Assembly (NCBI GenBank): GCA_031286615.1
Contig: JAITUA010000016.1
Coordinates: forward strand, 124,001 to 188,000
Origin: Chryseobacterium sp.
GTDB lineage: Bacteria; Bacteroidota; Bacteroidia; Flavobacteriales; Weeksellaceae
DNA length: 64,000 nucleotides
Direction of reading: 5' to 3'
Shown here in pieces: positions 8,667 to 18,300 of the stretch (position 1 is the first letter of the stretch; every line of letters starts with the position of its first letter). A model generated the notes under the pieces. It made no database searches, had not been told where the DNA came from, and was given only the letters and a program-made list of their open reading frames with translations. Made by a program: the position numbers and the translations under genes.

Positions 8667-9872
8667 TTAATCCTCTACACATTTGTTTCTTGCAGCCTTC
8701 AATCCAAAATACAGCATCAGCATCACCGCAAAGCTTAATAAATAAAATGAGCTGTTCCAGGAAATATCCCAATCATGCAGTTTTCCAAATAATGGAGGAC
8801 CAAATGCTGCAATCAGATATCCAACAGACTGCGCCATTCCGGAAATCTTAACAGCATTGATACTGCTTTTCGTTCTCGTAGAAAAAAACAGAATAGACAA
8901 ACTGAAAGACAAACCGTTGGAAATTCCTATGATAACGGCATTCACATAAATCCATTGAGATTTCAGGAACACAAACATCATCGTGCTTCCGAACATCAGA
9001 GCGCATATAAAAAGAATCATCAGTCTCTGATCTTTCATCTTGCTGGCAATAATCGGGCAGCAGAACGTTACAGGAATCATCGTAATCTGTATCACAAAGA
9101 AAACCCATCCCGAGCTTTCTCCCTGCATATTGAAATCTGCAAGAAATGAAGGCAGCCAGGCCACCAGACAGTAATAAAATAAAGACTGCAGCCCCATGAA
9201 AATGCTGATATTCCATGCCTGTGCAGATTTAAACATATTAAGATCAGAAGTACTGAGTGCTGTCTTTGGAAGATTTGGATTTCTTTTATTAAAAATAAAT
9301 TCCAATGCTAAAACAAGAAAACCCAATGCCGCAATAACCAGCCAGATTCCTAAAGAACCTTTCCATCCAAACCCTGTCAGTTCCCCGATCTTCACACTAA
9401 AACCAGAGGCCAGAGCTGCTGTAAGATTCATAGATACAGCAAAAATCCCTGTCATAAGGCCAATCTGCTTCGGGAAATTATTTTTAACATATCCGGGTGT
9501 TACCACATTTCCAATGCATATCCCTAACCCAATGAATATAGATCCTAAAAATAACAGCCAAAGAGATCCGCTGATACGTAAAAACAAGCCAAAACTTAAA
9601 ATAATCAGTGAATACATCAGAAGTTTACTGATTCCGAAATTATTAGAAAATTTACTGACTAATACAGAGCAAGCCGCAAACATAAACAGTGGAATAGAAG
9701 TAAGCAGACTTACCTGAAAATTATCCAGTTTCAATGCATCTCTTACCTCACCCAATACAGGCGCTACTGCAACAATCGGTGAACGGAGATTGCTGGAAAT
9801 TAATATAACTACCAGAACGTTAATGATTAATAAAACATACGAAGCATTCTTTTTTACTTCATTCTTCATCAT
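8667..9872 (-). CDS. MFS transporter, CynX/NimT-like
   Basis: This 401-aa polytopic membrane protein has about 12 hydrophobic segments. The first loop, NLRSPIVAVAPVLGEVRDAL, is characteristic of the CynX/NimT branch of the major facilitator superfamily (cyanate and 2-nitroimidazole transporters). The substrate cannot be read from the sequence. The gene is divergent from an AraC-family regulator, with 71 bp between start codons. That arrangement usually means the regulator controls the permease. It ends at a shared terminator with the upstream hydrolase. Confidence 0.85.
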   Translation of the reverse strand: MMKNEVKKNASYVLLIINVLVVILISSNLRSPIVAVAPVLGEVRDALKLDNFQVSLLTSIPLFMFAACSVLVSKFSNNFGISKLLMYSLIILSFGLFLRISGSLWLLFLGSIFIGLGICIGNVVTPGYVKNNFPKQIGLMTGIFAVSMNLTAALASGFSVKIGELTGFGWKGSLGIWLVIAALGFLVLALEFIFNKRNPNLPKTALSTSDLNMFKSAQAWNISIFMGLQSLFYYCLVAWLPSFLADFNMQGESSGWVFFVIQITMIPVTFCCPIIASKMKDQRLMILFICALMFGSTMMFVFLKSQWIYVNAVIIGISNGLSFSLSILFFSTRTKSSINAVKISGMAQSVGYLIAAFGPPLFGKLHDWDISWNSSFYLLSFAVMLMLYFGLKAARNKCVED

Positions 9873-9881
9873 AATAAAAAC

Positions 9882-9911
9882 TTTTCCACAAAATTAGTAC
9901 AGTAATTTTGT
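9882..9911 (+). promoter_or_regulatory. Candidate promoter of the AraC-family gene
   Basis: TTTT at 9882-9885, an 18-bp spacer and TAATTTTG at 9904-9911 approximate the Bacteroidota -33/-7 pattern. A second TAATTTTG follows at 9914-9921. Both read towards the regulator at 9944. Confidence 0.4.
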
Positions 9912-9943
9912 TTAATTTTGCCAAAGTTTTAACCTAAAACGAC

Positions 9944-10726
9944 ATGAACGCTAACGACAGCATAAATATTGATGATCTGAAGAAGCCTTATTTTGTATGG
10001 TTTGAAGAAAACTGGGTTCATGATAATGTTCTTCACCATCATCAGAAAGGCCAGCTGGTATATGTGGAAAGCGGTTTTCAGTACATTACCATTGAAGAAA
10101 AAATTTATCTGCTCCCACAAAATCATGCTGTATGGATTCCTCCAAACGCCGTTCATAAAACCAATTCACATTCTGAAAAGATCAAGCTGATGATTATGTT
10201 TGCTGATATCAGGACAAAAAATCCATTTTATCATGAGATCAATGTGTTTTCTGTTCCTCCGGTTTTAAAAGAAATGATAAAATATGCTGAAAAATGGTCT
10301 AAGCAAATAACTTCAGATGATGATGAAAACTTATTTCTGAAAGCTTTATTCAATGAACTTCCAAGATTTGTGGAACATTCATTAACTCTTCATATCAGCC
10401 TTCCGAAAGATCAGCGTCTTACAAAAGTTATTAAGCATCTTCATCATCACTACCGGGATGAAATTAAGATGGAAGATCTGAGTGATACTGCCCTTTTATC
10501 TTTCCGTACATTGGAACGTATTTTCAAGAAAGAAACCGGGCTTACCTTAAGTAAATATCAGCAAATGCTTCGTATTATTAAAAGCATGGAACTTCTGAGC
10601 GCAGGTCATCTTACCATTTCAGAAACAGCTTATGAAGTAGGCTATAAGAGTGTACAGGCCTATACCAGAAGTTTTCTGTCTGTGATGCAGTTCAGACCTA
10701 CAGATTTTATAAAAACAATTCAATAG
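9944..10726 (+). CDS. AraC-family transcriptional regulator with cupin sensor domain
   Basis: The 260-aa protein has an N-terminal cupin-like domain (VHDNVLHHHQKGQLVYVESGF and LLPQNHAVWIPPNAVH) and a C-terminal double helix-turn-helix from about residue 160 (MEDLSDTALLSFRTLERIFKKETG, then ISETAYEVGYKSVQAYTRSF). This is the layout of AraC regulators that sit beside MFS efflux genes. The divergent CynX-like permease is its most likely target. The effector is unknown. The downstream region holds no further gene in the same direction for more than 500 bp. Confidence 0.88.
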   Translation: MNANDSINIDDLKKPYFVWFEENWVHDNVLHHHQKGQLVYVESGFQYITIEEKIYLLPQNHAVWIPPNAVHKTNSHSEKIKLMIMFADIRTKNPFYHEINVFSVPPVLKEMIKYAEKWSKQITSDDDENLFLKALFNELPRFVEHSLTLHISLPKDQRLTKVIKHLHHHYRDEIKMEDLSDTALLSFRTLERIFKKETGLTLSKYQQMLRIIKSMELLSAGHLTISETAYEVGYKSVQAYTRSFLSVMQFRPTDFIKTIQ

Positions 10727-10902
10727 CCGTTTAAAGCACCTGCAGAAGTGGTCGGAATATAGCGAAAAAGAGACTTATTGAGATCTTAAAACTTTGTGTA
10801 TTCCTTTGTATAAAAGCAATTGACTTGTTTAAAAAAGGATATAATTCACATTTTACACCATTTTCCACTTCCACAGTCAATATTCAATTATGACATTATT
10901 GA

Positions 10903-10968
10903 AAATAAAAAGGTCTCCACGAATGGAGACCTTAAAAAAACACAAATGATGAAAAAAAATTATTTCGA
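10903..10968 (-). ncRNA. Candidate ~60-nt small RNA
   Basis: On the minus strand a near-ideal promoter (10973-11002) would start transcription at about 10967. The transcript would contain an A/U-rich stretch and end in a 10-bp G/C-rich hairpin (AAGGTCTCCA, 4-nt loop, TGGAGACCTT; 10910-10933) followed by TTTTTATTTT. There is no start codon with a useful frame in the predicted transcript, so a regulatory RNA is the simplest reading. The hairpin could alternatively be a solitary terminator, but no minus-strand gene lies upstream of it except a dubious 63-codon frame. Confidence 0.45.
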
Positions 10969-10972
10969 TTCA

Positions 10973-11002
10973 CAAATATAAACAAAAAACATGGTATGCA
11001 AA
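10973..11002 (-). promoter_or_regulatory. Promoter of the candidate small RNA
   Basis: Read on the minus strand, TTTG (10999-11002), an 18-bp spacer and TATATTTG (10973-10980) match the Bacteroidota TTTG-N17-23-TAnnTTTG consensus exactly. A small inverted repeat ATGGT/ACCAT (10991-10995 and 11005-11009) surrounds the -33 box and could be an operator. Confidence 0.55.
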
Positions 11003-11304
11003 ACACCATAAGCTCATTTTTTTTAAAAAATATTTATTTTAAGAAAAAAAAATATTCTCTAAATGAATTTACATTTCTTTAGGATTCCGAAATTCTTTAA
11101 GTAAAAAACATATCCCGCTAAATATAATTCGCTTTCTGATGAATTGTGTGTCGTTTTTTAACCTAAACTGGAAACTTGCAAAAAGCGAATTATTATAAAA
11201 ACAAAGCTTCTCAAGGATATTATTCAAACACTTGTTTAACTTTTTTATGACTCTACTCATAAAAATTTATAGAATTTTGAAGTAATTTCTCCAAAATATA
11301 CAAT

Positions 11305-11913
11305 ATGAGTCCCAAAAAATTTAAGGGAGTTCCTAAACAAAAATTCGGAGGCTTCCATGATACGGAAACCAGAAAAATATTTGATCAGGACTCCATGTCA
11401 TTGAAATTTGAAACATTAAAAGAGAGATTTTTCTCAATCAATAAGTGGCAAAGTTATTGTGGAGAGGTATTTGCCGCATTTAAACTTTACGATTTCAATG
11501 GTCATCCGGTAGACCGTGAACCACAGAAAGGAGATTTTATCCGGATTGATATACCGGGACCGGGAGAATCTGAGGCAAAAGGATATGATTGGGTAGAAAT
11601 TACAGACATCTGTTTTTATGAAAACAGCTTTGCTGAAAGTATAACAATGACCTGCAGGCCATCCAGAAATCCGGAAAATAAAAAGAATCGCCATATTGCT
11701 CATTTTTACAGCTCAGGATCAAGTTCTACCTTTATGATATCAAAAAGTCCTGCTCATTTAAAAGCTGCAGTGTATGGACGAAATGAAAGACCTAATCTGA
11801 ATGCCAAATTCTTTGATGTCATCAGAAATCTTGTTATCGCAGCAGGAGGAATGATGGGAACCGCAAAAATACAATGGAAACAGCTTAGTGACGGTTTATT
11901 GGATTTTGAATAA
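11305..11913 (+). CDS. Conserved-looking protein of unknown function
   Basis: This 202-aa soluble protein has no signal peptide or membrane segment. The N terminus is basic (MSPKKFKGVPKQKFGG). The centre has a beta-rich stretch (KGDFIRIDIPGPGESEAKGYDWVEI followed by SITMTCRPSRNP), and the C terminus is hydrophobic with AAGGMMGTAKIQWKQL. Codon use matches the neighbours, so I believe it is real. I recognise no family. It is followed 17 bp later by an FNR-type box belonging to the next operon, so it is probably a single-gene unit. Confidence 0.7.
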   Translation: MSPKKFKGVPKQKFGGFHDTETRKIFDQDSMSLKFETLKERFFSINKWQSYCGEVFAAFKLYDFNGHPVDREPQKGDFIRIDIPGPGESEAKGYDWVEITDICFYENSFAESITMTCRPSRNPENKKNRHIAHFYSSGSSSTFMISKSPAHLKAAVYGRNERPNLNAKFFDVIRNLVIAAGGMMGTAKIQWKQLSDGLLDFE

Positions 11914-11930
11914 CTCTTTTTCTACCTTTT

Positions 11931-11944
11931 TTGATCTATATCAA
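11931..11944. promoter_or_regulatory. Perfect FNR-type binding site
   Basis: TTGATCTATATCAA matches the FNR consensus TTGAT-N4-ATCAA at every position. It lies 56 bp before the MFS start codon, followed by TTTTG (11948-11952) and ACCTTTG (11968-11974), which resemble -33 and -7 boxes. The third gene of the operon is a Crp/Fnr regulator whose recognition helix has the FNR-like ETLSR sequence, so autoregulation is likely. Confidence 0.65.
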
Positions 11945-11999
11945 AGTTTTGTATTTGTTGTACAGGGACCTTTGCACCCGAATATTTTAAATAAAATTT

Positions 12000-13175
12000 A
12001 TGAGTACAACATTAGAAAAAGGGCAGAATATTAATTTCTATCAGGCGACTGCTCCCATTATCATTTCGGTATTCGGGGTTTATCTTACGATAGGAATTGC
12101 CTTGGGAGTACTACCCGGGTTTGTCCAGAACACATTAGGTTTTGACAGTATTATTGTAGGACTTGTTATTGGTCTTCAGTCGTTGTCAACACTTTTGACC
12201 CGGGCTTATTCCGGCAAAATTACAGATACCAGAGGAGCCAAGAAAAGTAAAATGTCCGGTGTGGTATTAGCGATTATTGCCGGGATTGTTTATGTACTTG
12301 CAGTACTATTTCAGGCTCATCCGTTGATGGCACTTATCTTTCTTTTACTAGCAAGAATCATCCATGGTATTGGTGAAAGCTTTCTGGTTACCGGAGCATT
12401 AACGTGGGGGATAGGACTGGTAGGTCATTCAAATTCAGGAAAGGTAATGACCTGGAACGGTATTGCTATGTATGCGGGAATTGCAATAGGAGCTCCTTTA
12501 AGCATCTGGTTGAGTAAAGAATACAATATGCTGCCTGCTTTTATCCTTATAGCCCTGCTTCCGCTTGTGAGCTGGCTTTCTACCGCAAAACTTCCTTCCA
12601 TTCCTGTAGATAAAGATCATGTAAGAACACCTTTTTATAAGGTGATCGGGGCGATATCAGGTCAGGGGCTTAGTCTTGCTTTTTCATCAATGGCTTTTGG
12701 ATGTATTGCATCTTTTATTGCTTTATTTTTCTCACAAAAGAATTGGGGTGACGCTTCACCTGCCTTTATGGTTTTCGGAATATGTTACGTTCTTACCAGG
12801 ATTTTCTTTGCTTCATTTCCGGATAAATACGGAGGTTTTAAGATTGCTTTCATCTCTCTGATTATCGAAGTGGCAGGACAACTGCTGATCTGGACGTCTG
12901 CTTCCAAAACATTGGCCATTATGGGATGTGGATTAACCGGGGTTGGGTTCTCATTAGTTTTTCCTGCTCTCGGAGTTCTTGCCATTCAAAAGGTAAAACC
13001 ACAAATGAGAGGAACAGCGTTGGGAGCATATGTTGCTTTTGTTGATCTTTCTTTAGGATTGGCCGGGCCTATTGCAGGACTGATTGCAGGCTGGTTCGAT
13101 TATCAGGCAGTGTACCTTTTCGGGGGAATCAGCTGTATTGCAGCAATGGTTATTCTACTATGTAATAAAAAATAA
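12000..13175 (+). CDS. MFS transporter (YfcJ/YhhS-like)
   Basis: The 391-aa protein has 12 predicted membrane helices. It carries the MFS loop 2-3 signature in a form close to the YfcJ/YhhS arabinose-efflux-like group ([17 protein letters not shown]) and a second half beginning near [16 protein letters not shown]. The substrate is unknown. The next gene begins 3 bp after its stop and encodes a siderophore-interacting flavoreductase, so export or import of a siderophore or iron chelate is a possible role. The upstream FNR-type box suggests oxygen, redox or related control. Confidence 0.85.
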   Translation: MSTTLEKGQNINFYQATAPIIISVFGVYLTIGIALGVLPGFVQNTLGFDSIIVGLVIGLQSLSTLLTRAYSGKITDTRGAKKSKMSGVVLAIIAGIVYVLAVLFQAHPLMALIFLLLARIIHGIGESFLVTGALTWGIGLVGHSNSGKVMTWNGIAMYAGIAIGAPLSIWLSKEYNMLPAFILIALLPLVSWLSTAKLPSIPVDKDHVRTPFYKVIGAISGQGLSLAFSSMAFGCIASFIALFFSQKNWGDASPAFMVFGICYVLTRIFFASFPDKYGGFKIAFISLIIEVAGQLLIWTSASKTLAIMGCGLTGVGFSLVFPALGVLAIQKVKPQMRGTALGAYVAFVDLSLGLAGPIAGLIAGWFDYQAVYLFGGISCIAAMVILLCNKK

Positions 13176-13177
13176 AA

Positions 13178-13927
13178 ATGGAAAATTCTATAATTACTCA
13201 AGCAGAAAAAACGAGAAAAATACGTTCTGCATTTATCGTTAAAAATAAACAGTATCTCACTCCACATCTTATCCGCGTAGTGTTTGAAATCAATGAAAAT
13301 CAGGTTGAAATGCTGGCTAATGTACGGTCAGGTTCTAATAATAAAATCTTTATTCCGGCTGAAGAAGGAAGCGCTCCTTTAATCAGAACCTATACCAACA
13401 GAAAAATTGATCTGGAAAACAGGGAATTAAGTGTAGATTTCGTTGCTCATGGTGATAACGGACCTGCTTCTGCCTGGGCGCTGCAAGCAAATTCCGGTGA
13501 TTCTTTGGAAATAGGAATGAAAGAAAGTGCAAGACCTTTAGTTCCTGATGCTGATTTTTATCTGCTGGCGGGAGATGCAACAGCATTACCCGTTATTTGC
13601 GCCATTGCAGAGCAGTTTCCTCCTTATGTATCAGTAAAAATACTATTAGAGGTGGCTGGGAAAGAAGATGAACTTATTCTGTGTTCCGCAGCAGATATAT
13701 CTGTAGAATGGCTTCACAATCCTCATCCGGAAGAGGGAAGCCAGCTCGCAGAAGCTGTAAAATCGGTTCAGTTTCCGCCCGGAGTTTTGAAAGAATATGT
13801 ATATATCGCTGCAGAATATGCAACAGTACACGAACTTCGTACTTATTTTAAAACAACCCTGCAATGGGATCCTCATGGTTTATATATCTGTTCATATTGG
13901 AAAGCCGGACAGGCAGAAAATATATAG
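13178..13927 (+). CDS. Siderophore-interacting protein (FAD ferric-siderophore reductase family)
   Basis: This 249-aa cytosolic protein matches the SIP/ViuB family. The FAD-binding RxYT motif is present as [12 protein letters not shown], followed by [16 protein letters not shown] (the family FVxHGxxGPxxxWA signature) and a reductase domain with [20 protein letters not shown] enzymes reduce ferric siderophores in the cytoplasm using NAD(P)H or ferredoxin. It starts 3 bp after the MFS stop, and the Crp/Fnr gene follows 53 bp after it. The Y(I)AAEYATV segment near the C terminus is the usual W/Y-xAGE position with Ala for Gly, a minor variation. Confidence 0.9.
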   Translation: MENSIITQAEKTRKIRSAFIVKNKQYLTPHLIRVVFEINENQVEMLANVRSGSNNKIFIPAEEGSAPLIRTYTNRKIDLENRELSVDFVAHGDNGPASAWALQANSGDSLEIGMKESARPLVPDADFYLLAGDATALPVICAIAEQFPPYVSVKILLEVAGKEDELILCSAADISVEWLHNPHPEEGSQLAEAVKSVQFPPGVLKEYVYIAAEYATVHELRTYFKTTLQWDPHGLYICSYWKAGQAENI

Positions 13928-13980
13928 TCCGTTTAGATAAAAACAGTAAGCAAAACCTTTTTATCACTACTTTTGCTTAC

Positions 13981-14550
13981 ATGCAGGAACTTTTAGCTTC
14001 ATATATTAAAAATAGAATATCAGTAACGGATGAAGAGTTGAATATCATTCTTTCTTATTTCAAATCTGTTCAATTAAAAAAGAATGAGACACTCCTTACC
14101 AACGGACAGCACAGCCAACGTACATTTTTTGTTGTAAACGGATGTCTCCGTATATTTTTCATCAATGAAGAAGGACAGGATTCCACTCGATATTTTGCAT
14201 TTGAAAATCAGTTTGCAACCGCATTAACCAGTTTTATTACTTCTGAACCCTCCGACGAATTTATTCAGGCCGTGGAGGATTCAGAAGTATATTATATTAG
14301 TCATGAAAGTTTTTACCATCTCCTGGATATTATTCCGCAATGGGAAAAATTTTACAGAATATATCTGGAAACAGCGTATGTGAGCAACACGAAGAGGCTG
14401 ATGTCTTTCCTTGTTCAGGATGCCCTTGAAAAGTATCGTCAGCTGCTGAGTGAAAATCCTGTTGTGGTAAGACGGCTTTCCAATAAAATGGTGGCTTCCT
14501 ATCTAAATATTTCTCAGGAAACCTTAAGCAGATTGAAGTCAAAACTATGA
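13981..14550 (+). CDS. Crp/Fnr-family transcriptional regulator
   Basis: The 189-aa protein has a cyclic-nucleotide-binding fold (residues about 15-120, with LTNGQHSQRTFFVVNGCLRI) and a C-terminal helix-turn-helix ending SNKMVASYLNISQETLSRL. The recognition helix has ETLSR, similar to the E-x-x-S-R of FNR that reads TTGAT half-sites. There is no N-terminal cysteine cluster, so it is not an oxygen-sensing iron-sulfur FNR. The arginine needed to bind cAMP phosphate is not obvious. I chose the ATG at 13981. The frame stays open upstream to 13864, but that part overlaps the SIP gene. Confidence 0.88.
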   Translation: MQELLASYIKNRISVTDEELNIILSYFKSVQLKKNETLLTNGQHSQRTFFVVNGCLRIFFINEEGQDSTRYFAFENQFATALTSFITSEPSDEFIQAVEDSEVYYISHESFYHLLDIIPQWEKFYRIYLETAYVSNTKRLMSFLVQDALEKYRQLLSENPVVVRRLSNKMVASYLNISQETLSRLKSKL

Positions 14551-14684
14551 TTTTTTGTTCGACAAATCTAACATTATTTGTAATAGCTATTATTTATTTA
14601 AACCACTTTTAAACTGACTAAAATTATCAAAAAAATTAATGCCAGAGCCTGTTTAAGAAAAATTTAAGCCTTATATTTGCTCCC

Positions 14685-15047
14685 ATGTTAAAATGGTTCT
14701 CCATATTGTGCTCGATGATGTATGTGCTGGCTACCACCAATGCGGGGGAAGTACTGAAGGTACCTATGTTTGTGGAACATTTTATGGAATATCGCGGAAG
14801 CTTATCAGAATTTGTCATGGAGCATTATGATAATCACAAACAGGATTCTGACTGGGATACTGATCAGAAACTGCCGTTTATCAATCCTCCTATCGTATTG
14901 ACTGTACATGCCCAGCTTCCGGAACTTACATTTGAAATAAAAAAACCTAAAGAAATTACTGTTTCCAGGAAAAACAGCATTTATAAGGAAAAAGATTTCT
15001 CCAATTATTACCTTTCTCAGATTTTCCAGCCTCCACGGCCTTCTTAA
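14685..15047 (+). CDS. Small exported protein upstream of the metal-efflux pump
   Basis: This 120-aa product starts with a hydrophobic stretch (MLKWFSILCSMMYVLATTNA) that could be a signal peptide. A histidine- and acid-rich region follows (VEHFMEYRGSLSEFVMEHYD, then NHKQDSDWDTD), and the C terminus is proline-rich. A TATATTTG box lies just upstream at 14672-14679. I do not recognise the family. The position directly before a CusA/CusB system and the His/Asp/Glu-rich segment suggest a periplasmic metal-related role, but this is inference from context only. Confidence 0.65.
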   Translation: MLKWFSILCSMMYVLATTNAGEVLKVPMFVEHFMEYRGSLSEFVMEHYDNHKQDSDWDTDQKLPFINPPIVLTVHAQLPELTFEIKKPKEITVSRKNSIYKEKDFSNYYLSQIFQPPRPS

Positions 15048-15194
15048 CTGATTTTACACTGACATTGCTTTAGCCTTAAAGCAGTCTATTTATTATTACA
15101 TCAATTTAACCTGTTGTGCATTATAACGCTGTTTATGATGTCTTTATTAAACTTTGCCTAAATTTTTCATCATGATAAGTTTAAAATAAAGCGC

Positions 15195-15254
15195 ATGAAT
15201 ATCAAACAGATATTCTTACTTATGGGTATGATATCTTCTGCAATTGTACAATAA
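15195..15254 (+). pseudogene. Possible 19-codon remnant of a secreted-protein gene
   Basis: MNIKQIFLLMGMISSAIVQ followed by a stop reads like the signal peptide of an exported or outer-membrane protein cut off just before its cleavage site. There is no continuing frame before the pump gene at 15310. It may be decayed, a short leader peptide for the pump, or chance. Confidence 0.25.
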
Positions 15255-15309
15255 AGATTTTCAGCAACTTATATAAGACACTCCGGGTTATCAATTAATA
15301 GTTTTTTCC

Positions 15310-18300
15310 ATGTTAAATAAAATTATTGAGTTTTCTGTAAAGAATAAACTCATCATTGCTCTGTTTACAGTGGGGCTTGTCCTTTTTGGGGTCTATGAAA
15401 CTACCAAATTACCCATAGATGCTCAGCCGGACATCACGAATAATCAGGTCCAGATCATTACCACAGCGCCTTCATATGGCGCGGCAGATATAGAACGTCT
15501 TGTTACATTTCCTATTGAACAGGCAACCAGCAACATCAGCGGAATTACGGAACTTAGGAGTTTTTCCCGTTTCGGACTTTCATTAGTAACGGTAGTTTTT
15601 GATGATAAGACTGATGTCTATTGGGCACGCCAACAGGTTCAGGAACGTTTACAGCTTGTTCAGGATAATATCCCGGAAGGAATCGGAAAACCGGAACTGG
15701 GACCAATTTCTACAGGATTGGGGGAAATTTTCCAATATGTCGTAAGAGCCAAAAAAGGATATGAAAATGTTTATGATGAAACTGAGCTCAGAACCATTCA
15801 GGATTGGGTGGTCAGAAGACAGCTTCTGGGAACTAAAGGAGTGGCTGATGTCAGCAGCTTCGGAGGAAAATTGAAACAATATGAAATTGCCATTAATCCA
15901 AACAAACTTCAGGCATTCAATATCAATATCAACGATGTTTTTGGGGCATTGGAGAAGAATAACCAAAATACGGGAGGTGCTTATATTGAAAAGAAAGAAA
16001 CCGTTCTGTTTATCCGCAGTGAAGGGCTTTTGGGAAGTACGGAAGATATCGGAAATATTCAGGTGGCGGAAACCAAAGAAGGTATTCCGGTACATATTAA
16101 AGATGTTGCTTCCGTGAAGATAGGTTATGCAACAAGATATGGCGCCATGACCTATAATGATACCGGAGAAGTATCCGGAGCTATTGTACTGATGCTGAAA
16201 GGGGAGAATGCCAACGTAGTGATTGGAAATATTAAAGAAAGACTGGAAAAAATACAGGAATCATTACCTGAAGGTGTTGTTATTGAACCTTTCCTTGATC
16301 GTGCTAAAATGGTAAACAATACCATCAGTACAGTAAAAACCAACCTGATGGAAGGAGCTTTGATTGTTGTTTTCATTCTGGTATTATTCTTAGGAAACTT
16401 CAGAGCCGGATTATTGGTAGCCTCTGTGATTCCTTTAGCCATGCTTTTCGCTATCATCATGATGAATATTTTTGGCGTAGGAGGAAACCTGATGAGTCTT
16501 GGAGCACTTGATTTCGGGCTTATTGTAGACGGGGCCGTCATCATCGTAGAAGCGGTATTGCATCAGCTGGCCCATAAAAAGCATTTCGGAAAAGACAATA
16601 TGCTCAGCAAAAAAGAAATGGATGACCAGGTTTCCGGTTCTGCTACCAAAATGGTGAACAGTGCAGTTTTCGGACAGATCATTATCTTGATTGTATATCT
16701 TCCGATCTTTACGCTTCAGGGAATTGAAGGGAAAATGTTTAAACCAATGGCTCAGACCGTTGCCTTTGCCCTGATTGGTGCATTCATTCTTTCCCTTACT
16801 TATATTCCTATGATGAGTTCTCTGGTATTGAGCAGAAAGAAGAAAGAAAAAGAAAATATTTCAGACCGCGTTATGGGCAAAGTGGAAACTGGCCACCAGA
16901 AATTCCTGATAAAAGCCCTTAAATACAGAAAAACCATTATTTTGGGAGTATTAGTCCTGTTTGTTGGTGCTGTTTTTACCCTTTCGAGAATGGGTGGAGA
17001 ATTCATTCCATCTTTGGAAGAAGGTGATTTTGCGGTTGAAATGAGAATCCTCCAGGGAAGCAATATTAACGAAACCAAAAAAGCAACCACTCAGGCAGCC
17101 AATATCCTTTTAACCCAGTTTCCAGAAATAGAAAAAGTGGTTATGAAGATTGGGAGTGCAGAAATTCCTACGGAACCGATGCCAATGGATTCCGGAGATA
17201 TGATCATTGTTTTAAAACCTAAAAAAGAATGGACTTCAGCAAAAACATTCCCTGAACTTTCCGACAAAATGAATAAAGCACTGAGCGTTATTCCGGGATT
17301 GACCACCAGCTTCCAGTTTCCGGTACAAATGCGTTTCAATGAATTGATGACCGGAGCCAGACAGGACGTGGTATGCAAAATCTATGGAGAAGATCTCGAC
17401 AGCCTTGCTGCTTACGCAAAAAAGATGGGAAGTATCATCAATACAGTAAAAGGAGCTCAGGATCTCTACATTGAGCCCGTTGTAGGTGCTCCACAGGTTG
17501 TGATTGACTATAACCGTTCAGAACTGTCCCGTTATAATATTTCTGTAGCCGATATCAACAGGGCCGTCAATATGGCTTTTGCAGGGCAGACGGCCGGCGC
17601 TTTGTACGAAGGTGAGAAAAAGTTTGACATTGTTGTCCGAATGGATAATGAACATAAAAAAGACATCACCAGTATTCAGAATCTCTTAATTCCTACATCA
17701 TCAGGAGAGCAGATTCCACTGTCACAATTGGCAAAAGTAGAGCTTAAAAACAGCCCGAATCAGATCCAGAGAGAAGATACCAAAAGAAGAATTATCGTAG
17801 GATTTAATGTAAGAGGAAGAGATGTTCAGAGTATTGTGGAAGAGCTTCAGCAAAAGGCGGGTAAAAACCTGAAATTATTGCCTGAATATACCGTTTCTTA
17901 TGGAGGAGCTTTTGAAAATTTAAATGAAGCAAAAGCCAGACTCGGAGTTGCCGTTCCGATTTCATTAGTGATGATCTTCCTGTTGCTGTTCTTCGCCTTT
18001 GGTTCTGTAAAGCACAGCTTACTGATCTATACAGCCATTCCATTGTCTGCGATAGGAGGTGTCTATTTTCTGGCGTTGAGAGGAATGCCTTTCAGTATCA
18101 GTGCGGGGGTAGGATTTATCGCTTTATTCGGAGTTGCCGTACTTAATGGAATAGTTTTGATATCAGAGTTTAACCGATTGAAAAATAATGGAATAACAAA
18201 CACTAACCGAATTGTACTGATAGGCACAAAAATCAGGCTTCGTCCGGTTTTAATGACTGCTTTTGTTGCTTCATTAGGATTCCTTCCTATGGCGATCAGC

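Larger units (their letters stand above)
10727..11304. other. Intergenic region with a candidate small RNA
   Basis: This 578-bp A+T-rich gap holds no convincing protein gene. Its one structured part is a minus-strand promoter, short transcript and terminator at 10903-11002. The right half (about 11010-11290) shows poly-A and poly-T tracts and nothing I can name. Confidence 0.6.

Noticed and set aside
8848..9216. 122-codon minus-strand frame
   Set aside because: Lies wholly within the MFS gene in another frame; composition and residues are those of a shadow frame.
10946..10981. Short plus-strand peptide MMKKNYFDSQI after the GGTCTCC hairpin, resembling an attenuator leader
   Set aside because: No downstream biosynthetic gene and no plus-strand promoter; the minus-strand promoter and terminator explain the structure better.
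11069..11260. 63-codon minus-strand frame in the large intergenic region
   Set aside because: Low-complexity, A+T-rich, no family likeness, no promoter of its own; probably chance.
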